Below are positions 8,672 to 17,500 of a DNA stretch of 21,877 nt, in pieces. A program made the position numbers and the translations under genes. Source of the DNA: Bacteroidetes bacterium UBA7368. Lineage in GTDB: Bacteria; Bacteroidota; Rhodothermia; Rhodothermales; UBA10348. The first letter of the stretch is position 1; every line of letters starts with the position of its first letter. Below the pieces are notes generated by a model. It searched no databases, was not told the DNA's origin, and saw nothing but the letters and a program-made list of their open reading frames with translations. Location: positions 1 to 21,877 of the forward strand of contig DKOG01000082.1 in assembly GCA_002469915.1 (NCBI GenBank), written 5' to 3'.

Positions 8672-8689
8672 AGCAGCCTATGAGCTGCT
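8672..8689 (+). terminator. Hairpin just after priA
   Basis: AGCAGC and GCTGCT pair perfectly around a six-base loop, 19 bases after the priA stop, followed by TTAATT rather than a full T-run. It could end or stabilise the priA transcript; evidence is structural only. Confidence 0.35.
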
Positions 8690-8756
8690 TAATTGATAAT
8701 GTGTGAATGGCAGAACACTTGGAACCATGGGTATCAGTCAGGGTTGTGACGCAGCC

Positions 8757-8859
8757 AAAGGGCAAGTCCCGTACGGACAGCTCCCTCTGAACTCCGTCAG
8801 GGCCGGAAGGCAGCAGCGGTAGGAGGTTGTAGCGTCGCGATACGGTCAGCTTGCCCTTT
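8757..8859 (+). ncRNA. ffs: Small bacterial signal recognition particle RNA (4.5S type)
   Basis: Positions 8797-8820 contain the near-invariant SRP domain IV core (CAGG-GCC-GGAA-GGC-AGCAGC), with a GGAA tetraloop at 8805-8808 closed by CC/GG pairs; this is where Ffh binds. Ten bases at 8757-8766 (AAAGGGCAAG) pair perfectly with 8850-8859 (CTTGCCCTTT), closing a long rod of about 103 nt, the size of the short bacterial SRP RNA without an Alu domain. The 3' strand ends in a run of T, so the closing helix may also help termination. Ends are inferred from the pairing and could be off by a few bases. It sits between priA and yajC, with no protein gene in 8653-9013. Confidence 0.93.
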
Positions 8860-9013
8860 TCTATGTCCGTACTTTTTTGGACATTTCGACTAAGAATGCC
8901 ACGGATTCCATTCTTTTCGGCATCATGTTTTCGCATAATCTGCATTGGCAAACCTGCGGGATACATGTTGTAAGTGTATCTTCAAGCTCGATTCCAACCA
9001 TACCGTTTCAATC

Positions 9014-9325
9014 ATGCCGCTTTATTCCTTCTTCCTGATCGGAGCCCCAGCAGGGGAGCAAGCTAACCCTTTGGCCATGTTTCTTCCTCTGATTCTGATT
9101 TTTATCGTCTTCTACTTTTTCATCATTCGACCACAGAAAAAGAAAGAAGACACGCGTCAGAAGATGATTGGAGACGTTAAGAAAAATGACCGCATAATCA
9201 CGATTGGCGGCCTTCATGGTACCGTTACGCAGGTTGATGAAACGTCCGTTCTGATGCAAGCTGACAGTAACACCAAGCTTCGTATTGAGAAAAGCGCCAT
9301 TTCTTCAGTTGGAACCAAAGAGTAG
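9014..9325 (+). CDS. yajC: Preprotein translocase accessory subunit YajC
   Basis: 103 residues from the ATG at 9014. Layout is that of YajC: a short N-terminus (PLYSFFLIGAPAGEQ), one membrane helix (about 20-38, MFLPLILIFIVFYFFIIRP), the basic QKKKEDTRQKM segment, then the small cytoplasmic domain with NDRIITIGGLHGTVTQVDE and the closing IEKSAISSV. YajC joins SecD-SecF and the Sec translocon in the inner membrane. A longer in-frame reading from a TTG at 8945 adds a cysteine-rich N-end unlike YajC, so the ATG was preferred; no clear ribosome site precedes either. It lies 154 bases after the SRP RNA and converges with the histidine kinase gene 12 bases away. Confidence 0.93.
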   Translation: MPLYSFFLIGAPAGEQANPLAMFLPLILIFIVFYFFIIRPQKKKEDTRQKMIGDVKKNDRIITIGGLHGTVTQVDETSVLMQADSNTKLRIEKSAISSVGTKE

Positions 9326-9337
9326 TTCAACTGGGCG

Positions 9338-12007
9338 TTATAGCGCAGATTCTGCCGAGTTACGTTCAACGGAGGACACCGGGACGTATCGATCTAATAG
9401 GATCTCCAACGTGCGAGGGCTTACGGGTTTCGATGCGTAGTCTTCCATACCGGACTCTAAGCACTTGGCCCTGTCTTCTGTAGTCGCATTTGCCGTAAGG
9501 GCAATGATGATTGGTTGCGTGATATCGGCAGATTCGCGAATCTTACGGGTGGCTTCAAGGCCGTCCATTCCCGACATCTGAACGTCCATAAATACTACGC
9601 TGTATTTACCGGATTCAACAGCACGAATAGCCGCTTCGCCGCTATTCGCGACATCAACGCGGCAGCCTAATTTTTCGAGCATCCGCACGCCTACTTTCTG
9701 ATTAACCACGTTGTCTTCCACCAGAAGTGCTGACCTCAGCATGTTATTCCGTGCGGGACGATCACTCACCATATCCCGGTCATTCGCTGGTTTGATAAAC
9801 GTTGAATCAGCCGCAAGCGACTTTTTGGTAAATCGAAGTAGCACCTCTTTGAGTGCTGCATGACGCATGGGTTTCAGCAGACAGTGGGTCGACCCAGTGC
9901 TCACATGATGGTTGATATGGCGCACAACTACGATTGGAAGATCAGCAGATGCGTCTCGTAGGATGCCAGCAACTGCTACTCCAGCCACACCATCAAACCC
10001 CGTGCGGTTTTCATTAATGAAAACCGCGTAGAAGTCTTCGGCCAAGACACGCCTTCTTGCGTCTTCTTCGCAAGTAACCCATTCGATTTCAAATCCAAAA
10101 CGTTCGATGGCACTCTGTAAAGCAGTACCCATCATACGGCTCTGATTAAGAAGTAGAATCCGTTGGCTAACCAAATCAGGTCTTACTTCGGTATCGCTTA
10201 CGACCCCGGAAGCTCCGACCTCTATTTCAAATGAAAAGGTAGATCCTTGATTTACCTGGCTGGACACACTGAATGTGCCGTCCATGAGTGCGACCAGTCC
10301 AAAGCTGATACTCAAGCCTAGACCCGTTCCTTCAAATCGACGGGAAGTTGAAACTTCAGCCTGTTTAAACGGATCGAAAAGCGTAGAAAGTTGCTGTTCC
10401 GTGATACCGATTCCGGTGTCTTCAACTTCAAACTTTAATCGTAAACAATTTACTGACCTTGAGAGAAAGGATATACGAACCTGAACTTCACCTTCCCGAG
10501 TAAATTTGGTCGCATTTCCCAGCAAATTGACGAGAACCTGACGCAATCTAGCAGCGTCCCCCACAACATGGCTTGGCACGTCTGGTGCAATTAGATACGA
10601 CAGATCTAGCCCCTTTTCTGCAGCTTCCTGAGATACCATACCAAGGGCATCTTCGATACAAAGCGTGATCTCAAAAGCCTCGTTTTCTAATTGAACACCG
10701 CCTGCTTCAATTTTCGAAATATCCAAAATGCGATTAACAATGCACAAAAGAGATTCACCACTCGTACGGATCACGTCAACGACCTCTTTCTGATCGGCCT
10801 TTAACTCCTCGACCGAAAGCAGACTCGTCATCCCTATGATTCCATTTAGTGGAGTTCGAATTTCATGACTCATATTGGCCATAAATTCGGCTTTCAGTTG
10901 GGAAGCTTGTTCAGCCTTCGATTTTGATTCCTGCAGTTTGATGATCGCGGCATCCAACTGCTCCGTTCTAGATTCAAGTTCTGAGGCATACTGCTGAATG
11001 GCTTCTTTCGACGCCTGAAGATCAGCTTCCGCAACTTCCCTAAGCCGTACCTGGTCCGCCACCTCTTTGATCGAGAGCATCATTTCGGACAACGCCTCGG
11101 AATCCTCTAAATGTGAGCTCTCAAGGTGTTCTCCGTCGGCTACCCGTCGAACCATCGCGCGCATTTGATCCAAGGGTTTTAGGACCGTTTTTGTCAGGTG
11201 CATCGAGTACAAGATGCCGAAAATAAAGGCAAATAGAATGAGGCCCAGTGCAGCCCACAAAAAGAACAGCGCACGGGCTCTTTCGGTAGCGATTACGCTT
11301 TGCAACGTATCTCCGATATTGCCTCTGAAATAATGCAGCTGTTCTTGAATCCATGAGACACGCGCCGTGAGAGAGACCAGCTTGTCAAAATTGTGCTGGT
11401 ACTCAGCCAATTCAGCAAACAGTCCTGCCGTTTCCTCTTTTGAAAGCGCACTCTGGCTAATCAATTGCATCAAGTTATCAATGCTTTCGTGAACACCATC
11501 GACATACTGTTCACCGCCTCGCAGAATATAATTTTTTTCGTGTCGCCTGGCAGCAAGTAAGGCAACCATACCCTGATTCAATCCTAACTGATTCAGTTGC
11601 TGCTCGATAGAATTGAATTGACGTCGAATCTGACCTTCCAATCCGTCATCTTCATAAAAACCCATCTCTTGATAGGCTTCAATGAGATTATCAATTGAAT
11701 GCAAATACATCAGGACTTCGTTGTGGAGCTTCTGGAAGTTTTCAGCTCGCACGCCCTTTTGAACGATGTAGTCCGCTTTTTGAAGGATCAGCTCGGTGTC
11801 CTTCGCAAAGTCAGGATTCCTGGTAATGATGAAATCTCGGACGTAGGAGTTCGCCAGTAGAATAGTACGCTCGAGGTCCCGAACACGATCGCGTTCTTCA
11901 GAAGCCGATATAGATACCAGCGCCAGCGTTAGCACCGTAAGTGAAACGACGAAGACAGTCACTATCAGACTGACTGTTTTTCCGTAAAGCGATAATAGCT
12001 TCGACAT
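9338..12007 (-). CDS. Hybrid sensor histidine kinase with pseudo-receiver and receiver
   Basis: 889 residues. TM1 is about 13-34, a helical sensor region 35-243, TM2 about 245-268, HAMP about 268-320, a coiled coil 320-375, then HisKA with phospho-acceptor H381 ([11 protein letters not shown]), and HATPase_c with N494/N498, D530 (EDTGIG) and GTGLGL (560-565). A first receiver-like domain (about 615-727) has lost its acceptor: N665 stands where D808 is in the second receiver, and N621-Q622 replaces the acidic pair. The second receiver (760-875) is complete: E764/D765, D808, T838, K860. The sensor contains '[13 protein letters not shown]', reminiscent of TorS/HBM helical-bundle domains, so a small ligand or periplasmic partner is possible. 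No partner regulator is nearby. Signal and output are unknown. Confidence 0.92.
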   Translation of the reverse strand: MSKLLSLYGKTVSLIVTVFVVSLTVLTLALVSISASEERDRVRDLERTILLANSYVRDFIITRNPDFAKDTELILQKADYIVQKGVRAENFQKLHNEVLMYLHSIDNLIEAYQEMGFYEDDGLEGQIRRQFNSIEQQLNQLGLNQGMVALLAARRHEKNYILRGGEQYVDGVHESIDNLMQLISQSALSKEETAGLFAELAEYQHNFDKLVSLTARVSWIQEQLHYFRGNIGDTLQSVIATERARALFFLWAALGLILFAFIFGILYSMHLTKTVLKPLDQMRAMVRRVADGEHLESSHLEDSEALSEMMLSIKEVADQVRLREVAEADLQASKEAIQQYASELESRTEQLDAAIIKLQESKSKAEQASQLKAEFMANMSHEIRTPLNGIIGMTSLLSVEELKADQKEVVDVIRTSGESLLCIVNRILDISKIEAGGVQLENEAFEITLCIEDALGMVSQEAAEKGLDLSYLIAPDVPSHVVGDAARLRQVLVNLLGNATKFTREGEVQVRISFLSRSVNCLRLKFEVEDTGIGITEQQLSTLFDPFKQAEVSTSRRFEGTGLGLSISFGLVALMDGTFSVSSQVNQGSTFSFEIEVGASGVVSDTEVRPDLVSQRILLLNQSRMMGTALQSAIERFGFEIEWVTCEEDARRRVLAEDFYAVFINENRTGFDGVAGVAVAGILRDASADLPIVVVRHINHHVSTGSTHCLLKPMRHAALKEVLLRFTKKSLAADSTFIKPANDRDMVSDRPARNNMLRSALLVEDNVVNQKVGVRMLEKLGCRVDVANSGEAAIRAVESGKYSVVFMDVQMSGMDGLEATRKIRESADITQPIIIALTANATTEDRAKCLESGMEDYASKPVSPRTLEILLDRYVPVSSVERNSAESAL

Positions 12008-12075
12008 ATCGTATTGAGTTCGGAGAGACTACACCTAGCCCTTCCCTCTCGTTAATCGACAATATGTACCGATTT

Positions 12076-12714
12076 TTAAGTCGTTGGGCGAGAATTGGGC
12101 GGTTCAGTGGTCTTAATCGGAACCGAACGAAATTTTTCAGGCAGTTTGGGCTCAAACGCACTGAAATGGACTAACAGGTGATCGATGTCGGCCTGAGCAT
12201 CTGCAGACGGTTTAAAAACAGGACCCATGTGGACCTCTCTACGTCCGAAATCAATACTGGCAGGAAGCACAGATACATTTGCCTTTCGCGCAATCAGATG
12301 AAAACCCCGTTTCCAATGTTCCACCCAACTTCGCGTACCTTCAGGTGAGAGACCCAAAACGAATTGATCATGCTCTCTGAACCCTTGAAGCACATCCTGA
12401 ATAAGTGTGCCCGGACGGTCTCTGCGGACCGGAATACCACCAATCCGCCGCAGGATTACCCCAAAGAGTCCAATGAAAATGGAGTGCTTTCCTATCCAAT
12501 GGACGCGTAATTCCAGGATAAATGTAGCCAGCAGGCCGACGACAAAATCCCAATTTGAGGTATGTGGTGCACCAATGATGACCAGTTTAGGCTCATCGGG
12601 CAGTTCACCAGTGACTTTCCATCCTGAAATCCAAAATGCAAAGCGAGCACAACCCTTCAAAAATGCATTCGGTCTTCTGGGAAAACGGGGACCAATAGGA
12701 ATGATATCGTTCAC
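12076..12714 (-). CDS. Lysophospholipid acyltransferase family protein (PlsC-like)
   Basis: 212 residues of the glycerophospholipid acyltransferase fold. Motif I is H51-TSNW-D56 (H-x4-D catalytic pair), motif II/III region GGIPVRRDR (92-100) and the SPEGTR block (123-128) with its substrate-binding glutamate E125. It probably transfers an acyl group to a lysophospholipid or related lipid at the inner membrane. The HTSNWD form and the short length are typical of COG0204 relatives rather than classic PlsC, so the exact substrate is uncertain. It starts with GTG, overlapping the coaE stop by four bases (GTGA), so it is translationally coupled to coaE. The C-terminal 20 residues (after EKFRSVPI) are polar and look dispensable. 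Confidence 0.85.
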   Translation of the reverse strand: MNDIIPIGPRFPRRPNAFLKGCARFAFWISGWKVTGELPDEPKLVIIGAPHTSNWDFVVGLLATFILELRVHWIGKHSIFIGLFGVILRRIGGIPVRRDRPGTLIQDVLQGFREHDQFVLGLSPEGTRSWVEHWKRGFHLIARKANVSVLPASIDFGRREVHMGPVFKPSADAQADIDHLLVHFSAFEPKLPEKFRSVPIKTTEPPNSRPTT

Positions 12715-13316
12715 GCGGATTGACGGACAATAATTTGACCCCAGAACCGCAATGCCTCATTTCGTAGGTCATCGAGTGAGCCGTCATTCACAATGACCTC
12801 GTCGGCAGCCGAACGATAAACTTCATCTGCCGGTTGGGCATCTATACGATCCATCACCGCTTCCCTAGGCAAATGATTTCTTTCGACCACTCGGTGCACT
12901 CTATCCTCTCGGGGAGCCTCTACAACCAACAATACATCCAAGGAGTCTCGCATGTGAGCGGGTGGCAACAAGGCCGCTTCCCGAACGATCGCTTCTGCAC
13001 CGGCTCGTGTAGCCTCTTTAGCGGCCTGCAAAAACCGTTCTTGAACACGGGGATGAACAATCTCACCGATACGTCTTCGAGCAATCGGATCAGAAAAGAT
13101 GCGCCGCGAAACGAATTCACGATCCAGTAATCCGTCAACCTGATACGCAAAAGGCCCCATCAGATCAATAATGGCCTTCCGAATGGAAGCGTCGCCAACC
13201 ATCACGGCATTGGCTTCTGAATCTGCATCAAAAACGACGGCTCCCTGTTCTTCCAGGTGTGCACAGAAAGTCGATTTTCCGCTTCCGATACCGCCGGTAA
13301 TACCTATCCGGATCAT
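12711..13316 (-). CDS. coaE: Dephospho-CoA kinase
   Basis: 201 residues, the usual CoaE length. It performs the last step of coenzyme A synthesis, phosphorylating the ribose 3' position of dephospho-CoA in the cytoplasm. The P-loop is GGIGSGKS (8-15) after MIRIGIT, and the DAD motif (30-32) matches the acidic substrate/Mg site. The REAALLPPA segment stands where family members have the PLLFE-like loop, and the lid region has an R-x3-R-x5 basic pattern (EDRVHRVVERN). The ATG at 13316 gives the exact family N-terminus. It lies 34 bases after the barrel gene and overlaps the acyltransferase by four bases. CoA supply next to an acyl-lipid enzyme is a plausible functional pairing (inference). Confidence 0.94.
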   Translation of the reverse strand: MIRIGITGGIGSGKSTFCAHLEEQGAVVFDADSEANAVMVGDASIRKAIIDLMGPFAYQVDGLLDREFVSRRIFSDPIARRRIGEIVHPRVQERFLQAAKEATRAGAEAIVREAALLPPAHMRDSLDVLLVVEAPREDRVHRVVERNHLPREAVMDRIDAQPADEVYRSAADEVIVNDGSLDDLRNEALRFWGQIIVRQSA

Positions 13317-13350
13317 GGGTGATGTATGCTTATTATCTAAAAATATCTGT

Positions 13351-15357
13351 TTACCAGGTCCACTTCATGGAAACCGAGACGTTGGGAATAATGCTCGTCT
13401 GACCTCTGGAAGCCGCCTTCTTAATTACCGAACCTAATCCATCTGGAAACTCTCCATACAGGACCCGGGACACGCGCTGGCGCACGGCCCAGCCCTCCAA
13501 TCGAATGAATGCATTTCGACGCATAGTCCACGAAATCGACGTGGTCGGTCCTATCTGATCGATACGCGTACGACCCATGCGAGAAATGCTAGACTGAGAC
13601 TGAGTTTCCGGAATAGTGTAGCGAACATTGGCCGAACGATCAAAATCTGATCGAATATAAAACCGTATCCCGATCTCAGCCTGTACTTTATTTCCGGTTT
13701 GAACGCGGACCCAGCCACTGTATGTACGTAGGGTATCAACTGGTATTTCAGCAAAAACCTTATCTAAGAAGCGACCTAATCTGAGATCTGAATAGCTCGC
13801 ATCAACCTTGAAAACCATGCCTGAGGATCGACTGTGCTCCGTCTGAATCTCATGACGCATCTCGCGCGCGGCCTGATCGGTAGGTCGACGTCCCGGAAGC
13901 AGGAAATCATCTACCGTGTACGTAGCCCGAACCTCGTTCGTGTAACGAAATCGTGTTTTTCGTGAGGGCGTCCATTCAACAGATGGTCGGTACCGTAGGG
14001 AACGTTGAATATTGTTTTCCGCTGAGCGGACGGCCTTGAGATAAACAGTATGAAACCAAGATCCCAAGACTTGCACGGTTAAATCCAGGTTCTCTCCGAC
14101 ATGAAATCGGGAGCCAAACATGACATTGTACAAAAGCTCATCGCGATCATCCTGATTGATCTCTGGCGTATCGTGCTTCAAAATGTTGGCAGAGCCGTCA
14201 AATTGGATCTGCCACCATCTATTTAAACTGGTATTCAGGGTATGCTGTAACGACAAGTATCCCCTCTCGTTATCTGCCTGCCGCAATAGGTTGAGTTTTT
14301 GAGCTGCTTGGGCTGAAGGAAGATCGTCTGCATTATCTAGTCGGCGACGTTCCACTTCCGCACCAACTCGCATGGCGAATCGGGCTCGCGTATTTCCTTT
14401 TACGTACATCGCAGCCAGATTCCCCTCAACGATGCGCCTATTGAAATTTGAATCAAAGAACAGGGCTTCGCTAGGAGCTCTCAACGTCCGGACGCTTCTT
14501 GAATTAGTCGACACATCCATTCCCCCAGAAAAACTGAGGGTCGAAGAAATCCGTGAATCGACCATTAACTCCAGATCAAGTGTATCACTTCGGGTGGATT
14601 CAACCGTTTCGGATTGTCTATTTACGGCATCATCCCGATTCAAGAAGGAAGCAGACTGATACGCATCCCGCCGCACGCTCGTGCCTTTGAATCTCGTTTG
14701 AACCGTCGTGTTTTCAAACGTCCTTCGACTGAAAACATGCGAGCGTAACAGACGACCTACCCTTGGAGAGGTCCGTTCAAAGCGAGCCTCTCCGTCTGCC
14801 GTAAGGAAATATCCATTGAACTCGGTCATCGGAAGGCCAAAATCCAGACCGAAGCCGGGACCCAAATCAGTTCGCATAGGGGCATTAGCTCTATTCACAC
14901 CAAATCCTGGCCTCGAATCTATGGCTAGGCCGATCACCGGCTCTATCCAAAACGGTTGCGCGCCTTCCCATCGCATACCGAACCAGGTATCCTGACGAAA
15001 TACTCGGCTCAGGCTGTACCAATCTGCTCTCCCATACGACACAATTTGTCGCTGACCGTTTCCTGTTGGGCGCTGGCCCCGAAACGAAAATCGATTCTCG
15101 TCCCGAAAGGATAATTGGTCACCAAACAGTAAAAAGGCATCCGACCTGAAGAGGTTTTTCGTTTGTAGGGTCCAGCGCCCCAGGTCCAATCCTACCTTAG
15201 CCTCGGATGTCCATCGATACCGATTTACATCCCTTTCAAATCCAGCATCCAAGGAGTTCTGAGCCAATGCTGGAAAAGAACAAAGCGAAGCCCATAACAT
15301 GCCGATGAACACCGACAGCTTTAAAAAAATACTGAATGGACGAGATTTACTATGCAT
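13351..15357 (-). CDS. Predicted outer-membrane beta-barrel protein, unnamed family
   Basis: 668 residues. The N-terminus has a Sec signal peptide (basic start, hydrophobic core about 11-27, A30-L-A32 cleavage site before Q33). The mature chain has alternating polar/aromatic strands throughout, many ending in R/W/Y, and finishes SVSMKWTW, a terminal aromatic residue as expected for a BAM-inserted barrel. No TonB box, plug domain or Ca-binding repeats could be recognised, so I do not call it a TonB receptor. I do not recognise the family. It is the second gene of the collinear HIT-barrel-coaE-acyltransferase series (30 bases after HIT, 34 before coaE). Confidence 0.7.
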   Translation of the reverse strand: MHSKSRPFSIFLKLSVFIGMLWASLCSFPALAQNSLDAGFERDVNRYRWTSEAKVGLDLGRWTLQTKNLFRSDAFLLFGDQLSFRDENRFSFRGQRPTGNGQRQIVSYGRADWYSLSRVFRQDTWFGMRWEGAQPFWIEPVIGLAIDSRPGFGVNRANAPMRTDLGPGFGLDFGLPMTEFNGYFLTADGEARFERTSPRVGRLLRSHVFSRRTFENTTVQTRFKGTSVRRDAYQSASFLNRDDAVNRQSETVESTRSDTLDLELMVDSRISSTLSFSGGMDVSTNSRSVRTLRAPSEALFFDSNFNRRIVEGNLAAMYVKGNTRARFAMRVGAEVERRRLDNADDLPSAQAAQKLNLLRQADNERGYLSLQHTLNTSLNRWWQIQFDGSANILKHDTPEINQDDRDELLYNVMFGSRFHVGENLDLTVQVLGSWFHTVYLKAVRSAENNIQRSLRYRPSVEWTPSRKTRFRYTNEVRATYTVDDFLLPGRRPTDQAAREMRHEIQTEHSRSSGMVFKVDASYSDLRLGRFLDKVFAEIPVDTLRTYSGWVRVQTGNKVQAEIGIRFYIRSDFDRSANVRYTIPETQSQSSISRMGRTRIDQIGPTTSISWTMRRNAFIRLEGWAVRQRVSRVLYGEFPDGLGSVIKKAASRGQTSIIPNVSVSMKWTW

Positions 15358-15387
15358 GCTTTGATGGCTAGCAGATGCGGCGAACCA

Positions 15388-15732
15388 TCATCCCGGTGGC
15401 CAACCGAGGCGCCTGCCTCCCAGAATATGGAGGTGAATGTGGGGTACCGTCTGAAAGGCATCCCTGCCACAATTAAACACCGCCCGATACCCATTTACGA
15501 GCCCTTCCTGCTCCGCAATCTCCTTGGCCACCAAAAACAGGTGCCCCACCAGATGAGCATCCTCTGGTTCAAGATGGTCCAGCGAAGGAATCGGTTTTCT
15601 GGGTACGACCAGAATATGTGTAGGAGCCTGTGGATCGATGTCCCGGAATGCAAGACACAGGCTATCCTCAAAAACAATGTCAGACGGAATCTCTCGATCC
15701 GCAATCCGTTCAAAAAGCGTCTTCTCAGCCAT
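15388..15732 (-). CDS. HIT family (histidine triad) nucleotide hydrolase
   Basis: 114 residues from the ATG at 15732: MAEKTLFERIADREIPSDIVFEDS is the standard HINT-type start. The histidine triad is H98-I-H100-L-H102 followed by ILGG and the C-terminal GWPPG, typical of bacterial HinT proteins; H100 is the expected nucleophile. HinT-like enzymes hydrolyse nucleoside phosphoramidates and similar AMP conjugates in the cytoplasm. An in-frame ATG at 15855 would add 41 residues with no family similarity, so it was rejected as the start. It is the first gene of the minus-strand series leading to the barrel, coaE and the acyltransferase, and divergent from the pterin genes. Confidence 0.92.
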   Translation of the reverse strand: MAEKTLFERIADREIPSDIVFEDSLCLAFRDIDPQAPTHILVVPRKPIPSLDHLEPEDAHLVGHLFLVAKEIAEQEGLVNGYRAVFNCGRDAFQTVPHIHLHILGGRRLGWPPG

Positions 15733-15863
15733 ATCAAATACAGTTTGGTGCAGGCTATGTGGAATATAGGTTTTGAAACCATCAAACTCGCCTGACATAA
15801 GTGGAACGATCCCCCCACTAATCAGGTTGGACAGCACCGGTCGCTCAAAAAGCATCCCAATCT

Positions 15864-16277
15864 ATGCCCACCGTTTACATCACGCGCAAAGCACATTTTA
15901 ACGCCGCGCATCGGCTGCACAACCCAGAGCAGTCTGATGAGTGGAATCGAAATACATTCGGAAAGTGTAATTCTCCTAATTGGCATGGTCACAACTACCA
16001 GCTTGAAGTGACCATTTCTGGAGAGCCCAACCCGAATACCGGGTATGTCATGGACTTGAGTGATTTGCGCCGTGTTATGAACTCCTACGTAATTGACAAG
16101 TGCGACCATTCTAATCTCAATCTGGATGTGGACTTCCTTCAAGGAATTATCCCATCGTCAGAAAATCTAGTTGTTGCTTTCTGGCAACAGATTGAACCCC
16201 ACATTAAAGGGGCCCAACTAGAATCTATTCGTCTTTTTGAAACAGCTCGCAACGTGGTAGAATACCGGGGCGATTAA
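15864..16277 (+). CDS. 6-pyruvoyl-tetrahydropterin synthase/QueD family protein
   Basis: 137 residues of the tunnelling-fold pterin family. Zn ligands are H16 (in FNAAHRL), H41 and H43 (WHGHNY); the catalytic cysteine is C35, and D81-H82 and E126 complete the site. The spacing is C-x5-H-G-H, as in eukaryote-type PTPS (CNNPNGHGHNY), while QueD usually has C-x3-H-G-H. The substrate is therefore likely 7,8-dihydroneopterin triphosphate, but the product (pyruvoyl- or carboxy-tetrahydropterin) cannot be settled from sequence. It starts at 15864 with ATG, 131 bases from the divergent HIT gene, and is followed by folE after 26 bases, which provides its substrate. No queC, queE or queF lies in the window. 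Confidence 0.88.
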   Translation: MPTVYITRKAHFNAAHRLHNPEQSDEWNRNTFGKCNSPNWHGHNYQLEVTISGEPNPNTGYVMDLSDLRRVMNSYVIDKCDHSNLNLDVDFLQGIIPSSENLVVAFWQQIEPHIKGAQLESIRLFETARNVVEYRGD

Positions 16278-16303
16278 GCCCGAACCTTAGATACGCAGAA
16301 ACG

Positions 16304-16915
16304 ATGCAAGACCAACGACATTTTCAGGAATCACAACATTTCGACGAAAAGACTATTTCAGCCTTGAAGAAACATGTGCAGGGCACATTGGAAGGTATCG
16401 GTGAAGATCCAAGCAGAGAAGGATTGCTCAAGACCCCAGAACGGGTGTCTAAAGCGATGCTATTCCTCACTCAAGGATACGAACAAGACGCCGGCGCCAT
16501 TTTGCGTAGCGCGCTCTTTGAGGAGACCTATGATGAGATGATCGTCGTGAAAGACATAGAAATCTATAGTATGTGCGAACACCACATGGTCCCCTTTTTC
16601 GGAAAAGCACATGTGGCCTATATCCCGAATAAGCACATTGTAGGTCTCTCAAAAATCCCCCGCGTGGTCGATGTTTTTGCCCGACGCCTACAAGTTCAGG
16701 AGCGATTGACGATGCAAATCCGGGATGCCCTTGTAGAAACGCTGCAACCTCAAGGCGTTGCTGTCGTCATTGAAGCCACTCACTTGTGCATGGTGATGCG
16801 CGGCGTACAAAAACAACATTCGGTTACTACGACGAGCTCTATGTCGGGACCGTTCAAAGAGAACACGCACACGCGCGCTGAGTTTATGAGGCTGATTTCC
16901 AGTCCGGGCAGCTGA
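16304..16915 (+). CDS. folE: GTP cyclohydrolase I
   Basis: 203 residues, close to E. coli FolE. It converts GTP to 7,8-dihydroneopterin triphosphate, the entry to folate, biopterin and queuosine-type pathways. Zn ligands are C91, H94 (CEHHMVPF) and C162 (HLCMVMRG); the GLSKIPR and QERLT blocks and the C-terminal [10 protein letters not shown] segment are family signatures. The start ATG at 16304 follows the PTPS-family gene by 26 bases, so they likely form a two-gene operon. It converges with yqgE just five bases away, with no space for an intergenic terminator. No catalytic residue is missing. Confidence 0.97.
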   Translation: MQDQRHFQESQHFDEKTISALKKHVQGTLEGIGEDPSREGLLKTPERVSKAMLFLTQGYEQDAGAILRSALFEETYDEMIVVKDIEIYSMCEHHMVPFFGKAHVAYIPNKHIVGLSKIPRVVDVFARRLQVQERLTMQIRDALVETLQPQGVAVVIEATHLCMVMRGVQKQHSVTTTSSMSGPFKENTHTRAEFMRLISSPGS

Positions 16916-16920
16916 CCGAT

Positions 16921-17484
16921 CTAATTCAAAGTTGGATGGTCCGGAAAATTAGCCAGCACCGCATAGGATCCACCTTTTTGAAGAAGGGACTCCCGCCACA
17001 GGGCTGATTCTGAAGTCTCAAAGATGGTATGGGGATTGGATTCGGATACGATCCACCCTCCTTCTTCAATTTCTCCCGATAGCTGGCCAGTGGACCAACC
17101 TGAATACCCGAGGAAAAAACGCACATCCTCTGAATGAACTTGTTTAGTCCTGACTCCCGCTTTTAGCATCTCGAAGTCCCCACCCCAGAATATTCCGGGA
17201 AGCACTTCATCTCCCCCGGTAATAATCTCCGGAATCCGATGTAAAAAATGCAAGGTCTCAGGCTGCACCGGACCACCCCAGCGAATTTCTTCGCCGAATC
17301 CTTCCATGTCTTCAAAGACTTGCTCCATCACGAGCGACAAGGGTCGATTTAGGATCAGTCCAAAACTACCTGAATCAGAGTGTTCGCAAAGAAACACCAC
17401 TGTTCGGCGAAAATTGGGATCCCATTGCATGGGCGGGGAAATTAACAGGGCTCCGGCTTTCAACTGTAAGTGATCTTTGATCAT
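16921..17484 (-). CDS. YqgE/AlgH family protein (UPF0301)
   Basis: 187 residues from the ATG at 17484 (MIKDHLQLKAGALLISPP). Family features: AGALLISPP near the start, the FRRTVVFLCEHSDSGSFGLILNRP block (about 26-49; shortened here as VVFLCEH...GLILNRP), GGPVQ and the FLGYSGWSTGQL segment. The role of this widespread cytoplasmic family is not settled; AlgH was named for effects on alginate regulation in Pseudomonas. A TTG at 17535 would add 17 polar residues and overlap the upstream gene by 35 bases; the ATG instead sits 16 bases after that gene's stop and gives the usual length, so it was chosen. It converges with folE, five bases away. Confidence 0.9.
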   Translation of the reverse strand: MIKDHLQLKAGALLISPPMQWDPNFRRTVVFLCEHSDSGSFGLILNRPLSLVMEQVFEDMEGFGEEIRWGGPVQPETLHFLHRIPEIITGGDEVLPGIFWGGDFEMLKAGVRTKQVHSEDVRFFLGYSGWSTGQLSGEIEEGGWIVSESNPHTIFETSESALWRESLLQKGGSYAVLANFPDHPTLN

Positions 17485-17500
17485 GACTTCAGACTGATTT

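Noticed and set aside
8571..8966. 131-aa minus-strand open frame over the end of priA and the SRP RNA
   Set aside because: It runs antisense through the invariant SRP RNA core and the priA tail, and its translation resembles no protein.
8945..9325. Longer YajC reading from TTG at 8945
   Set aside because: Adds cysteine-rich residues unlike YajC; the ATG at 9014 gives the normal N-terminus.
15388..15855. Longer HIT protein starting at 15855
   Set aside because: The extra 41 residues have no family similarity; the HIT family start is MAEK at 15732.
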